The position numbers were made by a program, and so were the translations under genes. DNA of 54,578 bases. Source: JAHBNG01 sp039028975 (GTDB lineage: Bacteria > Chloroflexota > Anaerolineae > Caldilineales > Caldilineaceae). The stretch covers positions 1 through 54,578 of the forward strand of contig JBCCHB010000117.1 in the NCBI GenBank assembly GCA_039028975.1, written 5' to 3'. The notes below the pieces were generated by a model. The model was given only the letters and a program-made list of their open reading frames with translations. It was not told the DNA's origin and did not search any database. Positions 10,363 to 20,200 of this stretch are shown here, in pieces. The stretch's first letter is position 1; every line of letters begins with the position of its first letter.

Positions 10363-10759
10363 GTAGAAGCACGGATGTATCCCTTCTCTCCTGCCCCAAT
10401 GTGCTACATGGAGCCGTTCTTTTTAGTCACGACGTAGCGCCTCACTAAGATGTAGTGCTCCGCTCAGGTAGTGAATCAAAAGTAGATAGCTTGCCGCATA
10501 TAAGTACTGTGTAAATGGCCAGTCAAAGCTTGTTCCCATGAAGATGGGGAATATCCCCTTTTGTGGGTTATTCCAAGTCAACTTGGGTAAGATTTTGAGG
10601 GGAATTAACTTGGCGGCCCAAATACAGACAGTGTTATTCAGCGACACATGTATGTCGTCACTTCATTTGACCTATTAATTACACAATAACCAACTTTTGT
10701 GATCTCAGGCTTATGCCTAGATTAGTACACAGAGAGCAGTACGGAGTATCAAAACCAAT

Positions 10760-13735
10760 ATGAGCAGGAAACGCTACTTTTACTACACAATCTATATCTC
10801 ATTTTCGATAGCTCTGTTTGGCTGGTTGGTCATCTTGGGGATGCAGTCCCATGATGTTTCAGCCATGCAACAGAGCACTCTAGATTCTATACAATCACTC
10901 AAAGCCACAGAGGCGACAGAAGAAGACGAGCTATCGGCGCCCAATAGCGAGTTAGAATCTAACCCATCGACGTTGGCTGACTCAGTAGTGATTGACTCAG
11001 TATCATCGATTATGCCAAGCTCACCCATTACGCCGACATTCTGGGTACCACCGCTAAATGCCTATCGAATTTATGTAACGGATGATGGCATTCAGGCACT
11101 AGACTACTCTGGATTGGCCAATGCCGGGTTGCCAGTTGAGTCCCTTGATCCGCGTACGTTTCGGATGTTCTTCATGGGACAGGAGATGGCCATTCGAGTC
11201 ACCGGCGAAGCCGATGGACGCTTTGATCCGGAGGACGTCATACTTTTTTACGGACGTAGCGTGGATTCTTACTATTTTGATGATCAGCTGCCCGATCATC
11301 GTTACACAGGTGAAAATATCTATTGGCTCAGCTATGGTGACGGAAGTGGACAGCGTATGGCTGAGAAATCGAGCAATATCGCCGGCACACAGGCCGGGCC
11401 GTTTCTACGTCATTTGCATTGGGAAGAGCAAAAACGATATGAGAGCAGATACCCCCGTTATCCAGGTAGCACCCGCTTTCAGGCCGACGATGACCGCTGG
11501 TTCTGGTATAAGCTGCAGATCATTGGCACGCCTGGTGATAAATCCCAGCGAATCACTATACCCCTAGATGATGTGGCATCAGGCAGCTATACAGCCACAG
11601 TGCAAGCCCATCTAGTTGGCGCGCTAGACAACATGCACGGTGCCAGACTAACGATGAATGATACAGTTCTCTTTGAAGATGCCACATCCTGGGAGGATTA
11701 TGCTCCCTTTACAGCCCAAGCTAATTTCGCTCAAGATATCCTCTTCAGCGGAAACAACAATTTGTCGATTACAGTCTTCAATATTGATGAATTTATCAGC
11801 GAGGTCTATATCGATTGGGTCAAAATTAGCTACTACTCAGAACTTGTTGCTCAGGACAATCTACTCACATTTGATGGCAAGACAGAGCCAGGACCTTGGC
11901 GATACACAGTGACTGGGTTTGGAGATAATGGGATCGAAATCTACGACGTAACTGACCCACATCAAGTCCACCAGATGGCCGGGATAGCAGTGGCTGGACC
12001 AGGGCCCTATGCCGTTGAATTTGGCGATGCAGAGGTCAATCGACGGTACGTGGCTGTGGCATCGAGTGGCTGGCAAAGGCCGCAACGAATTGAAAAAGCC
12101 CGCTATCCAAGCACATTTGTTGCGCAAAGGACTAGAACGGATCTGGTACGGCGTTCATTGAGCGTCATGGATGGTAATGCGGATTTATTGGACACATCGA
12201 ATGGTGCTGACTGGATTGCCATTACTCATCGGGATTTCTGGACGGCCACAGTTCCGCTGGCTGACTATCGGTCAACGACCATGCGGGTGGCTATGGTGGA
12301 TGTGCAGCGCATTTATGATCAGTTCAATGGCGGATTGATGTCAGCAGAATCGATTCGTGACTTCTTGGCCTATGCCCATGCCAATTGGACCTCCCCGGCT
12401 CCCCAATATGTGCTTCTGGTGGGCGGTGGAACAAGCGACGCACGTCCCTATCTCTCCAATAGCAAACCAACCTATGTCCCTGCATTCATGTACCCAGCCG
12501 ATCCCATTTTGGGGGATACAGCAGCCGACAACCGGTATGTTACATTTATTGGCAATGATATCTTGCCCGATATGGATCTGGGTCGCATTCCTGCCTATTC
12601 GGCCAACGAAGTCTCTATTGTAGTGAGCAAGACGATTCACTATGAAACAACGCCCACCTTCAACGACTGGAATACAAACATCTTGCTTATCGCCGATGAT
12701 CTAGAGGGTGGTGGGGGCGATTTTTATGCCTTCTCAGACACAATTGCTCATGGCCATGCCGACGCAAATGACCCTGAGGGAACGACATTTCTACCCGCAC
12801 CCTATGAAGCCAACAAAGTCTATCTTGGCCGCACGTGTGATACGAATAACCCGTCTGTAGCCAATGAATGTCGGGATGAGATCTCTGAGGCGATTAATGA
12901 CCAAGGAGCACTCTTTGTAAGTTATGTTGGTCATGCTCAGACAAAGAACTGGGCTATTGAACGATTGATGGATCTATCTCTAGCCAACAGCTTTACCAAT
13001 ATGGATAAATTGTCGATCTTTTTGGCTATGGCCTGTTTCGAGGGGTTCTACCATACACCAGCCCAAGGAAATCGCTCGCTCGGTGAGACGTACATCTTCA
13101 ACCCTACAGGTGGTGCAGTGGCAAGCTGGTCGCCAACTGGTTTTGGCGTCGCAACAGGCCATGATTGGCTGGAGCAAGGGCTGTTTTTGTCTGTGTTCCA
13201 AGATGGCGAGACCCGTTTAGGGACGGCCATGACTCAAGGAAAAATTTTCATGGACGAGAATGCTCCAGCCGGTAAATATGACGATCTAGTTGATACGTTT
13301 AACCTCTTTGGTGACCCGGCTCTCGTTGTGCAAGCTTATCTGGCACCTACGGCCGTTGACGTGAGCGGGTTGACCGCACGGATTCAGAACGATCGAATTG
13401 TCGTCGAATGGTCGACAGCCAACGAAAGTCAGATTCTCGGCTTTCACCTCTTACGCAACAGTGGAGCCGTCAGCGCATTTGAACGAATTACTGAAGAGCC
13501 TATTGTTGCAGACTTTGTTGGTACGGCTGGCGGCTCCTCTTACCAATTTACGGACACCCAAATGCCTGCCAATTCTTACCAATACCGTCTCGAAATCTTA
13601 CATACCGATGGCTCATCGAGTCAATATGGTTGGGCAACAGTCAATACCGGGTCTGGTTCGACAACCGTTCCAGAGCCAGAACAAGGGCCAGAACCAATGG
13701 AAAATCGAATTTACCTGCCAACTGTTGTTAAGTAA
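10760..13735 (+). CDS. Gingipain-type (family C25) secreted cysteine peptidase, no propeptide domain
   Basis: The 991-residue exported peptidase has an N-terminal hydrophobic signal segment (about residues 7-27) and a Ser/Glu-rich linker. A beta-rich region follows (about 95-450), then the C25 catalytic fold (about 470-850). The catalytic dyad is visible as His725 in SYVGHA and Cys759 in MACFEG, with the family-typical ending DTFNLFGDPAL. An FN3-like domain (VVEWSTANESQILGFHLLRN) and the tail IYLPTVVK close the protein. Unlike its downstream neighbour it has no clear gingipain propeptide at its N-terminus. The cleavage preference cannot be read from the sequence. The downstream paralogue starts about 100 bp after its stop, so the two are probably co-transcribed. 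In Bacteroidota the C25 protein PorU processes C-terminal sorting domains; whether this enzyme does something analogous is speculation. Confidence 0.88.
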   Translation: MSRKRYFYYTIYISFSIALFGWLVILGMQSHDVSAMQQSTLDSIQSLKATEATEEDELSAPNSELESNPSTLADSVVIDSVSSIMPSSPITPTFWVPPLNAYRIYVTDDGIQALDYSGLANAGLPVESLDPRTFRMFFMGQEMAIRVTGEADGRFDPEDVILFYGRSVDSYYFDDQLPDHRYTGENIYWLSYGDGSGQRMAEKSSNIAGTQAGPFLRHLHWEEQKRYESRYPRYPGSTRFQADDDRWFWYKLQIIGTPGDKSQRITIPLDDVASGSYTATVQAHLVGALDNMHGARLTMNDTVLFEDATSWEDYAPFTAQANFAQDILFSGNNNLSITVFNIDEFISEVYIDWVKISYYSELVAQDNLLTFDGKTEPGPWRYTVTGFGDNGIEIYDVTDPHQVHQMAGIAVAGPGPYAVEFGDAEVNRRYVAVASSGWQRPQRIEKARYPSTFVAQRTRTDLVRRSLSVMDGNADLLDTSNGADWIAITHRDFWTATVPLADYRSTTMRVAMVDVQRIYDQFNGGLMSAESIRDFLAYAHANWTSPAPQYVLLVGGGTSDARPYLSNSKPTYVPAFMYPADPILGDTAADNRYVTFIGNDILPDMDLGRIPAYSANEVSIVVSKTIHYETTPTFNDWNTNILLIADDLEGGGGDFYAFSDTIAHGHADANDPEGTTFLPAPYEANKVYLGRTCDTNNPSVANECRDEISEAINDQGALFVSYVGHAQTKNWAIERLMDLSLANSFTNMDKLSIFLAMACFEGFYHTPAQGNRSLGETYIFNPTGGAVASWSPTGFGVATGHDWLEQGLFLSVFQDGETRLGTAMTQGKIFMDENAPAGKYDDLVDTFNLFGDPALVVQAYLAPTAVDVSGLTARIQNDRIVVEWSTANESQILGFHLLRNSGAVSAFERITEEPIVADFVGTAGGSSYQFTDTQMPANSYQYRLEILHTDGSSSQYGWATVNTGSGSTTVPEPEQGPEPMENRIYLPTVVK

Positions 13736-13843
13736 AAGATTTTGAATTAAGTTTCCGTAAAACATGAGTTGAAGGCATGAAAGTGAAAGTCGCTGTAAAT
13801 GTTCAGTATATGCATTCACTTCATGGAGGAATGTAGTATAAAT

Positions 13844-16800
13844 ATGCGTAAATTTCTGTTCGCTCTTTGCATAAGTTTGTTCATAAACGCTATACCGGTT
13901 TCCTCGGTGCATGTCTCGGCGATAGAAGTCGCCGGCCATGTGCCAGTAAATCAAAGCCCAATAAATGAAAGTCATGTGGGGCTGCGCCAAGAGATCAGTC
14001 CGACAGGCATAGAGATTCTTCATGTTGATAGCCGCCGGATGATTATACAACTATCAACGCCCACTTTTACGAACCTGGATGGTGTTGACGAATTGATTCC
14101 CTGTCAGCGGGTGGAAGTAGCTGGGTATCCACTGCGTGGTGTTACTGGTACACCCCACTTACCCGTTCAGGTGGCGATGCTTGGCATACCAGCCCACGGC
14201 CAGGTCTCCTGGTCGATTGACAAAAAAGAGAGCCAAACCATCGCCGTCACCAATCCCATCTGTCCCGCTCCCCAAGCTGTAGCCAAAGGGTGGATTGATG
14301 AGAACCATTGGGCTGGCGTGCCTGATTCTCTTTATAATAGCGGAACGGCTCAATTTCCCCAAGGGGACGTGGTACGCTATATCGAAGAACCCGCTCTCCC
14401 TGATCCTGCCATCTATACCGAAGATCGACTCTTTCCTCAAGAGGTTGCACAGATACAAACGCTGGGTTTTATGCGTAGCCAAAATTTGGCCCAGCTTGAA
14501 ATCTACCCGTTTCAGTACAACCCGGTTGACGGCGAACTTGTTTACCACCAACATCTGCAAGTAACCATTGACTTTGGTGAAGATGCATTGGACGTCCACG
14601 GCACAGCACCAATGGAAAGCAGTAACTTTGAAGAGGCTATGGCGACCCACTTGCTGAACTATGAAGTGGCGCGCAACTGGCGTGAGCAGCCCGTTCATGC
14701 CGTATCCTCCCCCTGGCTGCCTCCTGCGGATAGCTACCGCATCGAGACAAGCACACCGGGTATTCACATGGTGACTTACGATGAATTAGCTGCCGCAGGG
14801 TTTCCCGTCGATGTTGGCGTGCCTGCCGACTTTCGCCTCTACTATGAGGGCGAAGAAATCGCTATCAGGGTGATTGGCGGGAATGACGGCTCCTTCAATA
14901 GGGTTGACTTCCTTCTATTCTATGCTGAAGATATAGACGAGCGCTTTACTGGTTCAGGTTTCTATTGGTTAACGTGCGGTTGTTCTGAGACAAGTTCTAC
15001 GGCAGGCTCTACGACAACGCCCCAGGCAGAGAACAGTCCTCCCAAGCGGATGGACGTGCGTAGTGGATCTGTGCGAACTGATTCATCCATGGTAACCACC
15101 TATCAAGAACGGCTCATTCTAGAAGAGAATCTGAACTACATCTCATCCCTTCCTATGGAATCTGGTTACGACCATTGGTATGGCCCCCGGCTCATTGCAT
15201 CTGGCACGGGAAATAGTGCCGAAAGTGGATTCGCTTTTCAACTCAATGAACCTATCTCTGAGCAACTCACCGAAATGGAGCTCATGGCTCAACTCCAAAT
15301 CGCCGTGGCGAGTAATTTACGTGGTCAACATCATCTTAAAGTGTTGGTAAACGAAGAAGAGGTCAGCGAGTATACTTGGGATGCCCAAGGATATCATATC
15401 TTCACGGCAGAATTTGAGCAGCTTCTCCTAAATCCTGGTAAAAATTCGATCACTCTCCAACTGATTAATGATACACCTGGCCAAGTAATTGATATTCTCT
15501 TTGTCGATTGGGTCCAGCTTGATTACTTTCGAGAATTAACTGCCCAATCGAACCATTTGGCATTCGATAGTACAGCTCCTGGCCGATGGACCTATCAACT
15601 TTCTGGTTTTTCCACTACCGCAGGAGATGTCAACACCGAATCGCGTGATGTGGAGCTATATGACATTACGGATCTGCACAACGTAACCTTCATGCAATAC
15701 ACGTCGTCCAGTAACACAATTCAATTTTCTGATGATCAAACAACCGTCCGACGTTACTTAGCCATATCTCCATCAGAGTGGCAGTCGCCAGCCGCCATCA
15801 CTCAATCGAACACAGCCAATCTTCTCTCATCGGCAGACGGTGCTGACTACATTGTGATCGCTCATCCAGACTTTTTACAGGCTATCAAGCCTCTAGTCGA
15901 TTATCGTACAAAACAAGATTTGCGTACGCAGTTGGTCAACGTTCAAGATATTTATGATTCCTTCAATTACGGCAAACCATCCCCTGAGGCTATCCAACAG
16001 TTTCTGGCTTATGCTTACGCTAACTGGCCTGCTCCTGCTCCTGCCTATGTCTTGCTGGTTGGGGATGGTAATTACGATCCCAGGGGCTATCTAAGCACCA
16101 GCGAACCGAACTTTATTCTCCCTTATCTAGAAGTGGTGGATAAGGATTTAGGCGAGACAGCCACCGATAACCGATTTGTTACCGTCGCTGGCGAGGACAT
16201 TCTGCCAGATATGCACGTCGGGCGTTTCGCAGCCAAGAGCGCTGCCCATGTAGCAGCAATGGTTGAAAAGACGATCGCCTATGAAAGGGGGACAATTACC
16301 GATGGTTGGAATGAACGTGTCCTCTTTGTGACAGATGATCTGCAAGGCGGCGGTGGTGCATTTTATAACTATTCCGATGCCATTGCCGATGGTCATGCCA
16401 ATGAAGTTCATGGAGCCAATACACCGCTTCTTCCCGAAAGCTATGAGCGTTTGAAGTACTATCTGGGCTATCAGCAATGTTCCATAGAATCCACAAGCAC
16501 ATGTCGTCAGGATATCGTCGATGAGATGAACCTGGGCTCTCTCTTCGTTAGTTATGTAGGCCATGGGGCCAAGCAGTATTGGGCTGAAGAGCGGTTGCTT
16601 ACCCTGAATTCCGTTGAACAGTTGCAGAATGCAGACCGATTACCGATTATGCTGCCCATGACCTGCTTAGAGGGCTTCTTTCACGAAGCGCAGGCAGACT
16701 CAGACTCTTTTGGTGAATCAATTGTGCGAATGTCAGATATCGGTGCCGTCGCTAGCTGGTCCCCAACGGGGTTTGGCCTAGCCAGTGGGCATGATTATCT

Positions 16801-17023
16801 GGAACGAGGGCTATTCCTTGCAGTTTTCCATCAAGATATTTATCAACTGGGGGCTGCAACCACATTCGGTAAGATGTACCTTGTTGCCAATGCCCCTCCT
16901 GGGAAATATGAGGATCTGATCGATACATTTGTGCTCTTTGGCGATCCTGCCTTGGGAATAAGGGTGGCCAATAGCCAGCCTGTGAATACAACGCAGGAGC
17001 TATTTTTACCCATTATTCGCTAA
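13844..17023 (+). CDS. Gingipain-type (family C25) secreted cysteine peptidase with propeptide
   Basis: The product has 1059 residues from the ATG at 13844, which begins a canonical signal peptide (MRKFLFALCISLF, then VSA). ATGs at 13799 and 13823 would add non-signal residues. A gingipain propeptide-like region occupies about residues 60-260 (PVQVAMLGIP, QLEIYPFQYNPVDGELVYHQ). The catalytic C25 domain carries His907 in SYVGHGA and Cys941 in MTCLEG, with the same 34-residue spacing as in the upstream paralogue. It ends with DTFVLFGDPALGI followed almost directly by the tail LFLPIIR, without the FN3-like domain of its neighbours. It is probably secreted as a zymogen and may mature itself, its paralogue or other exported proteins (inference). 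Confidence 0.88.
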   Translation: MRKFLFALCISLFINAIPVSSVHVSAIEVAGHVPVNQSPINESHVGLRQEISPTGIEILHVDSRRMIIQLSTPTFTNLDGVDELIPCQRVEVAGYPLRGVTGTPHLPVQVAMLGIPAHGQVSWSIDKKESQTIAVTNPICPAPQAVAKGWIDENHWAGVPDSLYNSGTAQFPQGDVVRYIEEPALPDPAIYTEDRLFPQEVAQIQTLGFMRSQNLAQLEIYPFQYNPVDGELVYHQHLQVTIDFGEDALDVHGTAPMESSNFEEAMATHLLNYEVARNWREQPVHAVSSPWLPPADSYRIETSTPGIHMVTYDELAAAGFPVDVGVPADFRLYYEGEEIAIRVIGGNDGSFNRVDFLLFYAEDIDERFTGSGFYWLTCGCSETSSTAGSTTTPQAENSPPKRMDVRSGSVRTDSSMVTTYQERLILEENLNYISSLPMESGYDHWYGPRLIASGTGNSAESGFAFQLNEPISEQLTEMELMAQLQIAVASNLRGQHHLKVLVNEEEVSEYTWDAQGYHIFTAEFEQLLLNPGKNSITLQLINDTPGQVIDILFVDWVQLDYFRELTAQSNHLAFDSTAPGRWTYQLSGFSTTAGDVNTESRDVELYDITDLHNVTFMQYTSSSNTIQFSDDQTTVRRYLAISPSEWQSPAAITQSNTANLLSSADGADYIVIAHPDFLQAIKPLVDYRTKQDLRTQLVNVQDIYDSFNYGKPSPEAIQQFLAYAYANWPAPAPAYVLLVGDGNYDPRGYLSTSEPNFILPYLEVVDKDLGETATDNRFVTVAGEDILPDMHVGRFAAKSAAHVAAMVEKTIAYERGTITDGWNERVLFVTDDLQGGGGAFYNYSDAIADGHANEVHGANTPLLPESYERLKYYLGYQQCSIESTSTCRQDIVDEMNLGSLFVSYVGHGAKQYWAEERLLTLNSVEQLQNADRLPIMLPMTCLEGFFHEAQADSDSFGESIVRMSDIGAVASWSPTGFGLASGHDYLERGLFLAVFHQDIYQLGAATTFGKMYLVANAPPGKYEDLIDTFVLFGDPALGIRVANSQPVNTTQELFLPIIR

Positions 17024-17123
17024 AACACTGTACTAGCTGATGGCTCATCAAATTAATCAGCCCCGGCCAAAATTGACCGAAAGTCTAGTCGTTACAAGCA
17101 ACTGAGTATCACTTTTGCCTAAT

Positions 17124-17149
17124 AATCCGGCACATGAAAGTGCCGGATT
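17124..17149 (+). terminator. Perfect 10-bp stem hairpin after the C25 pair
   Basis: AATCCGGCAC, the loop ATGAAA and GTGCCGGATT form a perfect 10-bp stem 100 bases after the second peptidase stop. No T-run follows. It is probably a transcript end or 3' stabiliser for the peptidase operon. Confidence 0.55.
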
Positions 17150-17226
17150 CCCCAATCCCTCTCCTGCCCCAAATAGAATGCAATACCCTCCAGTATCAGT
17201 CGTACGCGATGTAAGGCAAAAACCCT

Positions 17227-20200
17227 ATGAAACAGAAAGTATGTAAAGCATTTATCTTATTCATGGCGATCGTTCTGTGTCAACTATCTGTTGCCAAGGC
17301 AGAACAGAACCCATCACTTCGAATTGGACCGGCTTCAGAGGTTCAGTTAAGCATTCCGCGTCGTGCCATAGAGGCCTCGACAGAGCAAGAGGATTCATCA
17401 GTTCGACTAGGGGCATCGACCGCAGGCGACTTCGTTTGGCGCGATCTCAACTTTAATGGACAAATTGACCCAGATGAACCGGGCATCGATGGCATACTGG
17501 TTCAGATTTACCTGGATGATGGGGACGCAATTTTTGAATCCACTGGTGAAGAGGCTGATACTTTACTTGCCGAAATGGTAACCGGTGACAATGAAGAGAC
17601 ACCTGATATTGAGGCTGGTTGGTATGACTTTGACATCGATTTTGGGTTACCTGTTCCCTATTGGATCCATATCCCCGATGCAAATTTTGAAGCAGGCAAT
17701 CCACTAGAGAGATTTGGCCTGACCAGTGGGAACACCATCTATCCTATCCCTGCCCTGTTGATAGAGACCCAACCCATTGCTGACCGCAACGATTTTGATT
17801 TTGGCTTTGCCTTGGTGAGCCTGGATCTAACCACCACCCTTTACCAAGGGCATGATGGGGGAACCTCATGCGAAGGTGAGGCTCTAGTTGAATCTGTCAT
17901 CTCCGGCGCTCCCTTAACCTACTGCTTTAAGGTAACCAATACGGGAGAATCTCACCTAATCGATCTGGAGATCAGCGATTCGGATCTGGGCATAAGCCTA
18001 GAGGATATGTCGCTACCTGACGGGTCAAATCCTTTGGAATCCAATGCCTTGGCACCAAGTGAGACTGTGCTTTACTACTATGAAGCTACCACCGCAGGCA
18101 GCTTACTCAACACAACCACGGCTACAGCCACTGCTTCTGAACCCAACGGCAATGAATTTTCCAGAATTCCTAGACCAACGGACGAGGATACAGCTCAGGT
18201 AACAATTCAAGAGCCCGGGATTCGCTTAGAAAAGACCGTCTATCTTGGTCATAATAGCGGTGCCAATTGTGCTGGTGAAGAGCTCATTGTGAATGCAACG
18301 GATGCCCAGGTTACCTACTGTTTTCAAATCTACAATACAGGTGGTACCTATCTAGATACCATCATCATTGATGACCCCACATTAGGCATTAATCAGACAG
18401 AGATGGTGCTCTTGAGTGGGGAAACCCCGGTGGCCCCCGCCGCTACACTTACTTACTATTATCAAACAACTATCCAAGGCGATGCGACCAATACTGCTAC
18501 TGTCACAGCCAATCCTACTGATGCCACAGGGAATGATTTGCCCAATCTATCCGAGCAACAAGATTCAGATACGGCCCAGGTCGACGAGATCTCGCCAGAT
18601 ATCGAGATACAAAAAACAGTCTATTTGGGACACAATAGCGGTAGCACCTGTCAAGGCGGCGAATCAGTTATCGGCGAAAATGGCGCAGCCATAACCTACT
18701 GTTTTGCTATTACCAACCAGGGGGATACCTTTCTCAATGAAATATCCATTGACGATGTAGAACTGGAAGTTACCCAAGCCGACATAACCTTACTTAGTGG
18801 GGCTCAGCCACTCGCACCTAATGATACCCTTGTCTATTACTATGAAAGCATCATTGTTGGTGATTTGAACAGCCCAGCTATAGCATCTGGAAAGCCTACA
18901 GATGAAAGTGGGATACTTTTACCTGGAGTTGCCAGCCCAATGGATCAAGATAGTGCAAGCATAGATTCATTTGGTCCAGGCATCCGATTGGATAAGACGG
19001 TCTATATTGGCCACGATAGCGGTTCATCTTGTGATGGTGCGTCTGCTATTACAGCACCCAGCGGCTCTGACCTGACTTACTGCTTCCGAGTAACCAATGT
19101 TGGTGATAGTTATCTCACCAAAATCATCGTGGCTGACCCTCAGCTCAATCTAGATCAACAAACCATGACGTTCCTAACTGGAACGATCAGTGCAACTTCG
19201 ACAGTGCCGCTAACCCCTGATGGTATGTTACTCTATTATTACGAGACAACGCTCAACAGTGCCATTGAAAACCGAGCCATCACCACGGGTAACCCGACCG
19301 ACTCGGACGGGACTGTCCTACTGGGTATCGGCAAACCTGTGGATGATGATACAGCAACGGTATCGCTCACTCTCGGCTCAATTAGTGGAATCGTTTGGGC
19401 TGATTTGGATAGAGATGGCACCATTGGCCCCAATGAAGCAGGCATCCCCGGTGTGACCATCCGACTAAACACAGGGGTCTCCACGCTAACGGACGAGGAT
19501 GGCCGCTATCTCTTCGAGAACCTACCTGACGGGACCTATTCGATCATTGAGTTTGATCCCGAAGGGTATGTCAGTTCCAGTGACGCAGATGGCGGGATTG
19601 ATAACTTAATTTCGGGTGTACAAGTGACCAACGGTGGCCACGTCACAGAACAGGATTTCTTTGATGCGCTTCCCAATGGCAGCATCGCTGGAACCGTGTG
19701 GAATGACTCAGATTACAGCGGAAGTCTTGGTGCTGACGAGGTAGGTATCCCTGGCGTGGCTGTCACGCTAAGCAGTGGGACACTCAGTGCTCCAGTGACA
19801 ATGATGACTGATGCCAAGGGCGAATATCTTTTCAGTGATGTACCTGCTGGCGTTTATACGGTTACCACAACTAATTTGCCTACCTATAAATCGACCGGTG
19901 ACGTGGATGGCGCCAATGACGACCTCATTATGCTAAGCGTTGGGTATGGGGAGAATGTGGCTGAACAGGATTTCTTCGATGGGATCGTGGGCTCTATCAG
20001 CGGAGCGATATTTACCGATTTAGATAACAATGGCGTACAAGATGCAAATGAACCCGGTATTCCCAATGCAATCGTCACTCTCAATGGCGCCATTTCTGCA
20101 ACCACCGACGAAGAGGGACACTACACCTTTGAAGGAGTAGAGCCGGGGCAATACACGCTGGCTGTAGAGACAGGCCAAGGAGGCACACAAACCACAGTAA

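Larger units (their letters stand above)
10145..10759. other. Intergenic region with a CACCTCTTCACCCC hairpin and a conserved upstream block
   Basis: There is no supported gene; a 74-codon minus-strand reading frame at 10423-10647 has no recognisable features. A strong hairpin follows the giant gene (10160-10215). A block of about 100 bp (10266-10362) recurs upstream of the 3531-aa gene (26161-26252). The string CTCTCCTGCCCCAA at 10386-10399 recurs at 17159-17172, upstream of another gene of the cluster. Confidence 0.5.

Noticed and set aside
10423..10647. 74-codon minus-strand reading frame in the intergenic region
   Set aside because: No recognisable domain, no convincing ribosome site, and it lies in a repeat-containing leader region.
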